A DNA stretch of 64,000 bases from Rotaria socialis (lineage: Eukaryota > Rotifera > Eurotatoria > Philodinida > Philodinidae). A model generated the notes under the pieces. It did not search any database. It was not told where the DNA came from and worked only from the letters and a program-made list of their open reading frames with translations. A program made the position numbers and the translations under genes. The DNA lies in assembly GCA_905331475.1 (NCBI GenBank), contig CAJNYU010004404.1:62001-126000 (forward strand). Reading direction: 5' to 3'. Each line of letters begins with the position of its first letter. Positions within the stretch are counted from its first letter, which is position 1. Below are positions 50,091 to 61,417 of this stretch, piece after piece.

Positions 50091-50630
50091 GGTATACTTA
50101 AATTTCTAAGCAAGTATAAATTCTTTTTAGAATACCGTCGACAATTAGATAGAGGTCGACTGTCAGCTATGTTTGACTCTCGAAATTAAATTGAAATGCT
50201 TGGTGGATGACACATTTATAGCCATTAGCAAAATACTGTTTCCTCTGTATGCTTTACAAACTGGATGAAGCCAATAGAATTTTAAAAAAGAGAATTACAA
50301 ACGGAAGATCTTAAATTATAAACCATAGTTTCAATTATTTGGTGACGGAACATATATGTATATCCGGTTTGAACTTATGTCCGATGGTAAAATTGATAGA
50401 GGCCGTTCGACTCTAGATAGGTTACAGTCACTTACGCCTCTAGTTGCACATTATCCATTTTTCATTTGTTACATTGCATATTGTAAATTAGGCTGTTTTA
50501 AAGTATAGAACACTCGGTCGGAAGCATTTCAGGCTGTAAATCATTGTTTTGGCGCATACATAATTAGTAAAATTTTTGTCACTGTTATGATCTGATCCAT
50601 ATCCGATCATAAGGCGAAGATAAAGTGTCT

Positions 50631-50710
50631 CTTCTAGCCTAACTAGTCGAGGACATCTGCCCGGATAGCAGAAGGTACGTGGTTCGAGTCCCGCGGCGAG
50701 TTATCTTTTT
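50631..50710 (+). ncRNA. tRNA-like Pol III sequence (tRNA pseudogene or SINE head)
   Basis: A perfect B box, GGTTCGAGTCC, lies at 50681-50691. An A-box-like TAGCCTAACTAGTCGAGG lies at 50635-50652. Between them is a perfect 5-bp anticodon-type stem, TCTGC / GCAGA, enclosing a 7-base loop CCGGATA (anticodon position GGA, but U33 is replaced by C). A T5 terminator follows at 50706-50710. The T stem and acceptor stem do not pair properly, so this is not a functional tRNA. Confidence 0.45.
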
Positions 50711-51492
50711 CTTCATTCTGTGGTCTTTCCAGCTCGCTGCATTATCTCTTATGATTCATAACATCAAAACGAATCATAACAGTCACCCATGACTCATGTT
50801 GATGCTGGCAAAAGGGAAATTGCGAAAGTTATTGTAGCGTCATGGCGTTGTCGTAGAAACATCATTGCCCTCGTTCTTTTTCTCTTATTCTGTATATATG
50901 AATAGTCATCTTCACTTATCATGCATAACTATAAAAAGGTCTCCCATGCTTTTTTTCATTCTTCTTGAAGAAATAATAATTTGGTTATTCTCATGTGAGT
51001 AAATATATGGTGATTCTATCAGATTCAAAATCAATAATTTTTCTTCGTCGATAAAAACTTGATTAATACTTTTTTTCAAAGTGCTAAAGGTGTGTTTAAC
51101 GAGAGTGTAACTTTTATTTCATCAAAATATTGTGCACAGCAAAATTGCACACTGGCAAGCGTGTCAGAAACACAGTTGTCGAATGAATGCAGAAGCATTC
51201 ATAGAGAAAAAAAGGGAAGTACCTTCGATCAAAATTAGTGATTCCTCGAATAGATTTCAATCGAACCAAAGTTTTGAGTACGTTTCGTCAAGTCTTACCT
51301 TTGAGATCACATATTTTCCTCATTGTTGTTGGACTCACGTATTGATTTTGCAAGTATATTGCTGTGCATCTAAGATTCGAATGAGATATAAACTATGTAA
51401 CATTAAGAAAAGTTTTGCCTTAGGAATTGATAATAATTAGCAAAAATATTATTGTTCGTCTCTCTTCAGAATTCAAACTCTTCTAATTACAT
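50711..51492. other. Gene-free stretch
   Basis: AT-rich. A plus-strand open frame at 51132-51440 has no motif or splice context that I can support. Confidence 0.35.
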
Positions 51493-52371
51493 ATGGATAA
51501 TCAAGCAGCAAAGAAAGTTCCCGAATCTGAAGCAAAGCAATTTTTCAGATAATGCTCATGAGTGACCTGCATTTGGAATTCGACAATGTAATTCCTCCCG
51601 AATTTTCAGTTGTAGCACCAGTTCTAATACTCGCCGGCGACATTGGAAGACCAGATGTGCCATCTTTACAAACGTTCTTACTTACTCTGTGCCAAAGATT
51701 CGAACATATCTTTTTTTGTGGCTGGAAACCATTGTTTCTACCAAGGTGAATAGGAAGGCCGTCTTCAACAACTGCAAGAACTCGATAAACTCAATTCTCG
51801 CATTCATTTTTTACATAACAAAAGTTATCTTCTTCCCAATAGTGTGCGTATACTCGGCACTACTCTCTGGACTCATGTTACTCGAGAAAGCGCTAGTAGA
51901 ATAGGTCGATGTCTCAACGATTATAGTCTAATTTCGATCAGGGTTGAGACAAAAGATGGGAAAAGCACAAGAAAACGTCGAATCACAGTGGATGATACTA
52001 ATGAATGGCACACGCAACAGCTTGTTTGGTTGCGTGAAGAGATTGAAAAGGCACGCAACAATGGGGAACATGTGGTTATCATTACACATCATGCACCTTG
52101 CCGTCATGACACTTGTTCAACAGAAGATGAAGAGTCTGACCTAATGGATGCGTTCGTTAACGATCATGATACAGATTGTGTTGATCCTGTTCGTTTGTGG
52201 GTGTACGGACATACACATTGGTCGACTGACCTGATCATGAATTCTACGAGAATAGTGAGCAATCAATGTGGATATGCCCATGAGAATTGTGGATTTCGAC
52301 CGAACATGAAGATTACTTTATATGACGATAGACCTATTGATGTCATAGATTCTGTTCACTGTGATTCTTAA
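51493..52371 (+). pseudogene. Calcineurin-like metallophosphoesterase, disrupted
   Basis: A metal-dependent phosphoesterase of the MPPE superfamily. Motifs in order: LMSDLHLEF (D-x-H), LILAGDIGRP (GD), VAGNHCFY (GNH), VIITHHAPC (H-x-x-P) and WVYGHTHWSTD (GHTH), so all five superfamily motifs survive. Two lesions lie close together: a T-run at about 51708-51714 is one base too long, shifting frame just before the GNH motif, and an in-frame TAG follows at about 51748 (YQGE-stop-EGRLQQLQELDKL). A first exon MDNQAAKK (51493-51516) joins IMLMSDLH through a 40-base GT..AG intron. Downstream the frame is intact for about 190 codons. Sequence style is closer to bacterial/fungal metallophosphatases than to animal ones. 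Recent decay, or assembly errors, would explain the pattern. Confidence 0.65.
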
Positions 52372-52417
52372 TTTTCTTGTTTGATTTCGTGCTTAAAATT
52401 TCTGAAACTTTAAATAC

Positions 52418-52981
52418 CTATACGTAAAAAATATAACGAAATTTTGAGAGTGTGAATGTAAGTACCCATCTTTTTTTTCTAAAGACCCACACCCACACCC
52501 AATAGATACAAAATTCAATATAGACTATGCGCGTCCAAATATAGATGACCAGCATTGGGAAGAGATTTGTAATAACAAAAGGCAACAGGATGCAAGTCGT
52601 GAATATAAGTGACAGAGCTATAACAATCAACGTAGCGTAATGCACTATCCAAGAGAAGCTGCCTCGCTTAGCATCGGTTTTTATGATTTCGGAAAAGCCT
52701 AGTACGTATGCTTGGTAAGCACAGTCCAATAGTGTACTAAAATATGAAACAAAAATGCAGCTGAATAGACGATATCCAAGAGTATTGTAGCAGTTCCAGG
52801 GTGTTGCTATTGACGATGACGAGTTGTTACATGTCGACTGAATTACACAATACCAGACAGCATGATCGAATGTCATGAAACAGCTGATGGCATCGAAAAA
52901 ATCGACAACAAACATACTACGTAACTTTTCGAGACGATCTCTATCGCTTTGCAAGCCACCATTTGTCCCCCCTATTGACAA
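52418..52981 (-). CDS. Orphan protein with about four membrane helices, 5' end incomplete
   Basis: I do not recognise it. A 187-codon frame carries about four hydrophobic segments: FDHAVWYCVIQ, YRLFSCIFVSYFSTLLDCAY, WIVHYATLIVIALSLIF through LPFVITNLF, and LVIYIWTRIVYIEFCIYW. It also has an NNSSSS site that could be glycosylated. No ATG opens the frame; the first Met is SMFVVDFF, and an acceptor CAATAG near 52974 suggests an upstream exon that I could not place. The C-terminus WVWVWVFRKKRW is encoded by a TGTGGG-type repeat tract, so telomere-like DNA forms part of the frame. It converges on the broken phosphoesterase gene with a 46-base gap. Confidence 0.4.
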   Translation of the reverse strand: MSIGGTNGGLQSDRDRLEKLRSMFVVDFFDAISCFMTFDHAVWYCVIQSTCNNSSSSIATPWNCYNTLGYRLFSCIFVSYFSTLLDCAYQAYVLGFSEIIKTDAKRGSFSWIVHYATLIVIALSLIFTTCILLPFVITNLFPMLVIYIWTRIVYIEFCIYWVWVWVFRKKRWVLTFTLSKFRYIFYV

Positions 52982-55320
52982 CGTACAATGTAAGAGAAAA
53001 AGATAATAAAGTATTTTTAAGCGCTTTTTTCAACAAGTTATGTAAATTATTAGTGAATTAATGAAGGGCGAAACACTAGATCATGAATGCTAAGTATCAT
53101 TCTGATTCTCTAAACTTGATTCTCTCTTGGAGAATGCCACTAGACCTTAAAATTGGTAAAAATTTAACAAGAATATGCGAATATCCGATAGTAATATTCG
53201 AAACTTTTGGCGTATTCCGCTGATAGATAATGCTCGCCTTTAGAATATTATTTCAGAGAGAAGCGAAGAACCATAGTGAGATTTGGAAAAGAATATATTC
53301 AATAATTGTTACTACCGAATTTATTCATGTTGAACTAGCGTCACTAACGTGATTGTGGAACAATGTTTTTAATCAGTTGAAAGATCTTGGAACCATCAGA
53401 TCTTCAACGCCAGTATTTTAACTTAGATTATCGACAGACTATCTATTAGAAATATTTCCCACTATTCAGTATACGTAAAAAGAAAATTACTAAATGTCAC
53501 TATACAGAAAATAGCGTTTTTCTTCATAAATGAAAGCCTCATTGTGGATAGAGATTTTCATACAATCCTATTATATATTTGACATGGTATATCTCACAGA
53601 GCAATAATCCTGAGTTTTTTCTTTCTAGATTTTTCTTTCGTTGAAATGTAAAATTCAAACCTGAAAACCATTTTGTCATGCTTTGAATGAGACTCGTCGA
53701 AATGACAGAATGATTCACTCATATATGTTCTAATATCGGTAAACTTGAACTTGGTCGGAATTAAGAATGTCGAAAATACGAACATTGAAATAAAACTTTG
53801 TTGTAAAAAAAGGGAAATTTAAATCAAGACTGTTTGGAAAGGTGTGTGATGAAGATGTCATTATTTCACGACGAATATTGACTTATCTTATTATAAATTT
53901 ATCATTCGTCTATCACTATTGTTCATTCAGTACAAATAAATGAACAAAGAAGAATACGAATAAGAATCTCCAATCATTCATTATTCGAGAAACAAAATAA
54001 AAGTGAGAGTCCCCCTCTGATTCAATATCTAGCATCAACGATGATTGATATTTCATTAATTCGAAAAAAGAAGGTATAAACTTTAATGACCATCTGGTGC
54101 ATCGAAACCGAAAGACACAAGGGCAACAGCATTACAAAGTCGAATAAACACGTTGTATGATAGGTATAGCAATTATCTCATTACAGCATGTGAACTCTTT
54201 AAACGTTTATCTTTAATTGTGGTAAAAAAAGGAAGTTTTAATCAAGCAGATAGAATATTATTTAAAGATGGATCAACTATCATTCCTAAAAACCTTTTAG
54301 GTTTTCTTTCAGTCTTCTTCATTTAATAATAAACGTTTTGTTTTAATCAAGTCTACTGGCTGATTCATTTTCACAAAGACAAAAATGTATGGAAGTATCG
54401 CCTCAGCTTTGACATCTTTAACTTTCGACATTTTTCCTTTCGATCAAATTCAAGATAATCCTAATATCGTTGTAGAATTTTCAGTTGAATCTAATGTGAA
54501 GTGGGTTTATCTAGCTTAGCTCGTACGCGTTATTCTAAAGAATCGATTATTTAAACACAAAACAGAACCAACGAAGCTGCGATACTTATTCGAAGAGGAT
54601 GCTCATTAAGATTAATTCATTTTTTGTGCATAATCTCATGTTAATCGTCCTACCACTATGATTCGGCTGGACTGTAACAGCAGAAGCCCACTTCTCTTTT
54701 GTACTCTAATTTGATAAGCGCTGTTGAAATATCAGTATCAGACCAGCTATCTCAAGGGTTGTGAACCATGTGTGATGTTTGAATTGATGCCATATTCGTT
54801 GGAAGAATTGTGAGACGAGCAGTCCAAGGACGACAATCCAGTATGGTTGAATATTGATCTGATCAGCAGGAAATGTGCTTAATATCGGATTAACAATCAT
54901 CGCTGAATTATTAAAAGTATTACTCGTGATGATCTCTTGATTTTAGTTTGCTATGGTAGAAAGGAATTCAAGTTTGTGTTGCAACTGCAATACTGAAAAA
55001 CAGTAGCGCTTCACTGCCGTGTTGATCAGTTCGTCCCTATGGAAGTAGTTTTTCTATTCTGTTGTTGAATCTGTTTTTTTTTCATTTCTTTTTATCGTAG
55101 GAGTCTTCGCTAAAATAAACATGGTAAAATAAGACTTAATGGTTTTTCTCTGGTTAGAAGTTTGTTTAACTAATTAGTAAAGGAATTAGTGAGGAGATCT
55201 AAGGATGAGGATATATTAAACACTCAAATAAAATAGATTCAATCCAGTATATAACGTTTCATATTTGCTTAAAACACTCTTCAGATATCTTAAAAATGAA
55301 TAGGTACATAGTAACATGAC
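52982..55320. other. Gene-poor stretch with two unassigned short open frames
   Basis: Mostly AT-rich spacer. A plus-strand frame near 54384 (MYGSIASALTSLTFDIFPFD...) and a minus-strand frame at 54706-54900 with two hydrophobic stretches (YWIVVLGLLVSQFFQRIWHQ, TLEIAGLILIF) look more like protein than background. Neither has an identified family or a supported splice partner. Confidence 0.35.
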
Positions 55321-56830
55321 AAAGGACCCTGCCGGATAAAAAAATTTTCTAGAATCGATTTCATTTTTATATAGTATTGTAGAGCTCGTTGAGATACATC
55401 AAATGGTATACAGGAAGTCAAGTTTTCATAACGATTTTGTGTAGTTACAGTCGATATACTACCTATACTGGCATATGGTACTAATAGAAAATGTACACTC
55501 CTATGATCATCTCTAATGAGTATATACATATTTAGTTTTATAATTCAGTTCGATACAGTTATGAGTGATGCTCACTTTTTCATATTTGATAGTTTTCATC
55601 ACTACTGCTTTGCTACTGAAAAGAGTCATCTTCTATCGATGAATGACATTTTTTCACCAAAATACGCTTTACTGTTTTCAGTCCTGTGCAGAAGAACAAT
55701 GTGGTAACAATGTGAATCTTTTCTAGAGCATATCTGTCACTGAGCTCTACATATTTGATAGACCGAGTTTTTCTGAGCTGCAGGGGCTCGTCGGTAGTCT
55801 TGAAAATAGTGGTAAAAAATCGGCTATTTTCTCATATAGAGGTCCCAGTACATAGACAATATTCCAACAATGTGCAATATAAGTTCTGAAAATTTTTATC
55901 CATCTGTAATCAGCAAACATTCCCCAACAGTTTGACGCCAATAGATCCTTTCGAAGTCGAAAATAAAATTTTCACTTTTACAGCCTGGAGGGGGGTACAG
56001 GGTGCGAGTTATAAATAGTAGACCTATAATTTTTGACATTTCTTTTATAAAACTCAATTTCAATCAGACATACTACGTCTACTGTTGAAACCCTGTAAGA
56101 ATTTACCAATAGATCCTCTTTATCTCAAAAACCATATTTTTCGTTTTCCTGTACCCTCCTCCAGGATGGTAAAAGTGAAAAACATTTTTTCGACTTCAAA
56201 AGGATCTATTGGCATCAAATTGTTGGGGAATGCGTGCTGATTATAGATGGATAAAAATTTTCAGAACTTCAATTGCACATTGTTGGAATATTGTCTATGT
56301 ACTGGGACCTCTATATGAGAAAATAGCCGATTTTTTACCACTATTTTCAAGACTACCGACGAGCCCCTGCAGCTCAGAAAATCTCGGTCTATCAAATATG
56401 TAGAGCTCAGTGACAGATATGCTCTAGAAAAGATTCACGTTGTTACCACATTGTTCTTCTGCACAGGACTGAAAACAGTAAAGCGTATTTTGGTGAAAAA
56501 ATGTTATTCATCGATAGAAGATGACTCTTTTCAGTAGCAAAGCAGTAGTGATGAAAACTATCAAATATGAAAAAGTGAGCATCACTCATAACTGTATCGA
56601 ACTGAATTATAAAACTAAATATGTATATACTCATTAGAGATGATCATAGGAGTGTACATTTTCTATTAGTACCATATGCCAGTATAGGTAGTATATCGAC
56701 TGTAACTACACAAAATCGTTATGAAAACTTGACTTCCTGTATACCATTTGATGTATCTCAACGAGCTCTACAATACTATATAAAAATGAAATCGATTCTA
56801 GAAAATTTTTTTTATCCGGCGGGGTCCTTT
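55321..56830. mobile_element. 1.5 kb foldback element with arms of about 670 bases
   Basis: The left end AAAGGACC(C/T)(T/C)GCCGGATAAA is repeated inverted at the right end. The arms run about 55321-55998 and 56155-56830, with a unique centre of about 150 bases. Open frames read outward from the centre are the same in both arms except for a few substitutions (for example MASNCWGM-F/R-ADYRWIKIF and MND/NIFSP), so the arms are about 98-99% identical. Either arm's small frames (MYILIRDDHRSVHFLLVPYA..) are conserved only because the arms are. No transposase or clear target duplication is seen. Confidence 0.85.
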
Positions 56831-57212
56831 AAAAAAAATAAGAATAATGACTTTTTTCCTCGTACTACTGAAAACAAGCAACAATAGGCGAATTAGTACT
56901 TGACTGATCTTAATTTCTATCAGCATTATCAATAGAAGAACGATGATACTAAAATATCTATATTCATAATGGGCAGTAGCGAAAGGGAAAATAAAATAGC
57001 GACTATGTGACTTGTTCGCATTTATCATGGGCATGTTTAATATTTTATTCCAGAACATACTTTCAAATTTTGCCACATTTTCATCCCTATGAGATAAGTG
57101 ACGTACCTTTTGAGAAGTCTTGTTTTATAATTCTTTGCTTGGACGATTTATGTTGGTTTTCTGTATCCAAGTCAAGAGTTACCGGATGATTCCGACCGTA
57201 AAACATCGGACG

Positions 57213-57839
57213 TCACCGGATCATAGAGGCAGGATTCTGTTGGCCGCAATACATCGGAGGTCTCGGGTATGTTCCGACGAATATGGGTCGGAAATATACG
57301 GAGCCGAGCCTCGGAACTGGCGACCGGGTATGTTCAGCATTAATTGTCGAATTCGATTTTTGTGATATTTTTTCGTCTAACTCATCAGTTCTATCTTCAT
57401 TATGGGTCACTTCTTCGTCAGAATTGTCTTCCGGTGTTTCCATTGACACTAATCTAAATATTTAGATAGCAATTAGATCGCAAATACACTTTTTTGACTT
57501 CATTAATTTAACAAACTCGCTCATATTTGATGAAAATCGAAATTTGAGCGTAGAAGCCGCTGACAACATTATGTCGTCACATATTTTACGTAGTACTTCG
57601 AGATCGATTGTCTTCAAACCTAAATTGAAAATCAAAACGAATATATACTGCCCCAATTTCATTCACAAATGTATTAGTTGATTAAATTTACCTCTCTTTC
57701 CATTACATGAACAACATTTTGTGAGTAATTGTTGATAAACATCAGCAGGAAACCAGCTTTCAAGACGAAGTTGTTTAGTGGCAGTATGAAATTTAGATAC
57801 ATTCTTATGAGAATGTACGATACATGTGTTAGAAGTCAT
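57213..57839 (-). CDS. Small orphan gene, two or three exons
   Basis: I do not recognise it. Exon 1, 57839-57692, encodes MTSNTCIVHSHKNVSKFHTA.. with WFPADVYQQLLTKCCSCNGK; exon 2 starts at 57619 in matching phase (GLKTIDLEVLRKICDDIMLS..). Reading exon 2 to its stop at 57462 gives 101 residues. Alternatively a 36-base intron after KLMKSKK joins an acidic third exon (LVSMETPEDNSDEEVTH..) that runs to 57213 through a GC-rich patch. The first part has a Cys cluster (C-C-x-C) and predicted helices; the last is strongly acidic. It lacks membrane segments. Phase agreement across the junctions is the main support. Confidence 0.4.
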
Positions 57840-58844
57840 CTATACCGTAAGAAACTATGAAACAAGCACACAAATCTATTTATATACAAAGATAAGAACT
57901 TGACGAAGTGGGAAAATACTATTTATTCCTTGTGAAAAGAAAATACCGACTGCAATAAAGTCCATACGGATATATTGCGCCATCAGCAAGTAAGTCAAAC
58001 ATACATGAATAAAAGTGAAAAACAAAGATATTGCTATCTTCATATTAGACGTTACATACTAATGTTGAAATTTTTGTTGACTTTCTGTACATTGTGTAAT
58101 CGTTACTTTATTTTTAATTAAGAGAAATTTAAATAAGTTGAAATTTTTCATCATAACAATACTATCAAAGGAAACAAACGAACGAACAAAAGAAAAAGTT
58201 ATAAATAAAAAATATAATGTGTACCTTTTACTTATCGCTTGCATTAAAAAGGAACTGACGATATCGGTGTGAAATATTTACAGTTTTTTTCTTTTCAAAT
58301 GAATTCAGGAAAAGAACTGCTTGATGAGCTTATGTTAAGTGTTATTAATTTATTTACACATAACTCATTGAAAGTTAGGGTGTTTTGAAAAAGAAAAGAG
58401 TCACACCCACATCCACATAAACAGTATACTGTTCATACATTTTTTCTTATTCAAAATCACAGCATTCATGGTCCACGGTATTCTTACAATTTATCTTGCA
58501 TTGTGAGGAAAAAATATAAGTGAGTCATGCTTCGTTTCTTCATATGACAAAATCTTAACGAACAGAATAATATCTACAAAATAAAACTTTCTCAAGCACT
58601 CTCCCGTTTCTTGTTCGTTCAACTTATCAACTGATTTGCATTCATTCTCCTTATAATTTTATAGCAAGTTGTTTTTACTAGGCGTTTTGCTGCGAGTCCT
58701 CTCCGGTTATGTACTTTCGGAAAAGATTGCTGAATAAGCTTATGAATTTATTCAATATCCAAAGAAATATCAATTTGAAAGATATTCATCAATAGGGATG
58801 ATTTTTATTCATGCATTTTAAAATGAGAAAAATTTGTCATCAAT
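57840..58844. other. Spacer with a short telomere-like tract
   Basis: No gene seen. CACACCCACATCCACAT at 58402-58418 is another TGTGGG-type piece on the minus strand, with TTAGGGTGTTTTG about 20 bases before it. Confidence 0.4.
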
Positions 58845-60463
58845 CTATTGTGTTGTACATTGGACACCCTCTAGTTCTCCATCGAGGTTCGGATCAACAT
58901 GATGAGAGTTCTCTTCAAACGAATCATATTCCATCATTTTGACTTCTTCATAATGTTCTGTACTTTCCAATTTCATACCCATTCTTGGTGGAAGAATTTC
59001 TTCCAATTGCTAGATAAAGAAAAAGAAATTCATTTAGAATTTACCACAAGTTACTCGCTGATAAACAACTTACTTTCAATTGATTTTCAGTTTGAATAAA
59101 ATTCTCTTCGGGAAATTTTACATCGAAATGAATAATCACATCACCATTTGTGTGTGCATGTCTGTTTGGCATACCATAACCTTTTAAACAACGATAACTA
59201 TCGGGTACAATTGGTTTGCCATGAGGATGATTGATAAGAATATTGTGTCCATCCAATAGTGTAATTGTACGTTGAAATCCACACAATGATTCAGTAAGAT
59301 TGATTTCCATATTCATTATTAAATTATCATCTTTTCGAGTGAAAGTTGCATGTGGTTCTTGTTCGAGAATAACATATACTGTACCGGTTTCACCATTTGG
59401 CTAATAGAAAATAATCCGAAAATAGCAAAAAGGACATTTTTAAACAACTTACGGTTTGATTTCCTTCACCAATAAATTTGATCGTTTCGCTATGTTGACT
59501 TCCATGTGCAATATGTACATCCAATTCCTTCTTCTGTTGACATAGCTTTTTGCCATCACAAGTTTTGCAGCGATTTTCCGGATGAATGATTTGACCATCA
59601 CCATTACATAACGAACATGCGCATCGTATGTGTTGAATCATTGGACCCATTTCATGAATTAGTGTTTCAACTCCTGTTCCTTCACAATTGTTACATACGC
59701 ATGGCACCCCATCACGACAACCAGTTCTATGAATAGAAGAAACCGTAGAAAATGATAATCGATGTCAAGAAAATATATCCGAACATACCCATTACATTCG
59801 ACACAAACAATATCGCGATCGATGGACACTGTTCGTGTAGCACCCGAATACAATTCTTCGAGAGATACTCTGAAAAAGAACAATCTTATTTAAAGAAAAC
59901 AAAAATCAATTTGTTTACATACTTTAATGAATGTTTTATATAACTCTCTTTTTTCTGTTTGAATATATCAAAAACTGAAAATAAACAAGTATATTCATGT
60001 AGAAATTCAGCTGCTGCTTTGTCGAGTAACTTACAATTTCCAGAAAATCTTGGCATCGGAAAGGCGTTGTCGTCAATATGTGATTGCATTTGTTCCCATC
60101 CGATTCGATCGTACAATTCTCGTTTATCTGGATCGGTCAATATTTGTCTTGCTGCATTGATTTTTTGCATCTACGTGGCGAAGAAAACAGTTTAAATGGA
60201 TGCTAAAATGTGACTATATTTACCATTTCGTGACTTCCACCACGGTCTGGATGATGTTCCAATGATTTTATCCTGACAGCCTAATAAATAGAAATGAAAT
60301 CTCACTGGTAAATGGGTTTTAGCATCGAAGATATAGCTCAACGATTAAAATTAAAATTCATATCAGTCAGATATTATTTGAATAAACCTACTTTTGAGAT
60401 ATCTTTTTGTGTAGCATTCGGCTTGACTTCAAGTAAATCGTAGAGAATTGTATCGAACACCAT
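58845..60463 (-). CDS. DNAJA-like: Type I Hsp40 co-chaperone, DNAJA family
   Basis: Stimulates Hsp70 ATPase and delivers clients; cytosolic. Eight exons on the minus strand: 60463-60392, 60280-60224, 60170-60035, 59974-59923, 59869-59789, 59726-59453, 59400-59074 and 59009-58845; phases agree; 387 residues (DNAJA1/2 are 397-412). The J domain (DTILYDLLEVKPNATQKDIS..) has HPD in LEHHPDRGG. Four CxxCxGxG-type modules follow: CVECNGTG, CNNCEGTG, CSLCNGDG and CKTCDGKK. Then come the two beta-sandwich client domains (SLCGFQRTITLLDGH, KGYGMPNRHAHTNGDVIIHF). The C-terminus CTTQ is a CaaX box like CAHQ of DNAJA2, so farnesylation is expected. The usual Gly/Phe linker after the J domain is almost absent, replaced by MPRFSGNFFDIFKQKKESYI. 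Confidence 0.94.
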
Positions 60464-61182
60464 TTTCGTTGGAAATAAAGAATACTGATTTCGATGTTGT
60501 TGTTGTTTTATATGACAGACATGTCATTTTTATTATTTGCGCATTTGGTTTTTTCTTTCTTTATGACTAATATAATATGAAACACCATCTGTCAATAAAC
60601 AACGTTTAGCAGTTTCCATGCAGTGAAAAGGATGGTGTCATGCGATTATTGAGAAAGAAGAATGGATTGATAAGAAACATTGATCTCGTCGGTTTGTGAA
60701 TATCTTAAATAATGTTATAGCGAAATAGTACGTTAAAATAGACATTTTCTATAAATAATGAAACACTGGTGTCATGAAATAGTCACTTCTACAATGAGTA
60801 AAGTATTCAACACATACGGATAATTCATAGCTATTACTTAGGGGTGGGCGGTATCAATTTAATGATAACTGACGTCACCGGCATATTGAGCACTGACCAC
60901 TGACCGCACTTCGCTGATATTACTTTCACTAGGACTAAACTGACGCACCGATGGTGATTTTCATTAACTAGAATTTATATACAGAATATTATAACATCTC
61001 CCGATTGGATGAAAATATATCAGCTTAAGAGTTTCTCTTCTTTTCTTATATATGAGTTCATTCAACTTGAAATTCAGTTAGAAAAAAAGGGAGTTATCCT
61101 TTTAGTATCTCAACAGAATATACGCCATGTTCTTCTTAGTATTTTCTATCATAAGTTAGAGTCTATGCTGGTAAATCGAACG
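60464..61182. other. Promoter side of the DnaJ gene, otherwise empty
   Basis: No gene or clear heat-shock element array seen. A GC-richer patch with ACTGAC and ACCACTGACC words lies at 60870-60950. Confidence 0.4.
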
Positions 61183-61417
61183 GTCTTAATAGATGTGCTT
61201 GTTCCATTTCTTATATCTCAACATATCTTGTAAAGTAAAAACCTTTTTTCTAACACGGTTGGCAAGAGAAATAATTTCTCTATCGATTGATAAAAAAAAC
61301 GTCTTAATAGATGTGCTTGTTCCATTTCTTATATCTCAACATATCTTGTAAAGTAAAAACCTTTTTTCTAACACGGTTGGCAAGAGAAATAATTTCTCTA
61401 TCGATTGATAAAAAAAA
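61183..61417. repeat. Perfect 118-base tandem duplication
   Basis: Two adjacent copies beginning GTCTTAATAGATGTGCTTGT at 61183 and 61301 show no visible difference, so the duplication is recent or a collapsed/expanded assembly repeat. The first copy carries the end of an open frame (61009-61233) that has no other support. Confidence 0.9.

Noticed and set aside
50631-50710. Functional tRNA-Ser(GGA)
   Set aside because: Anticodon stem fits, but position 33 is C and neither the T stem nor the acceptor stem pairs.
55290-56887. Paired small frames (about 64 codons) in both foldback arms as real proteins
   Set aside because: Their conservation is explained by the near-identity of the inverted arms; no family or start context supports them.
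61009-61233. 74-codon open frame
   Set aside because: Its end lies in the 118-base duplication, and it has no motif or splice partner.
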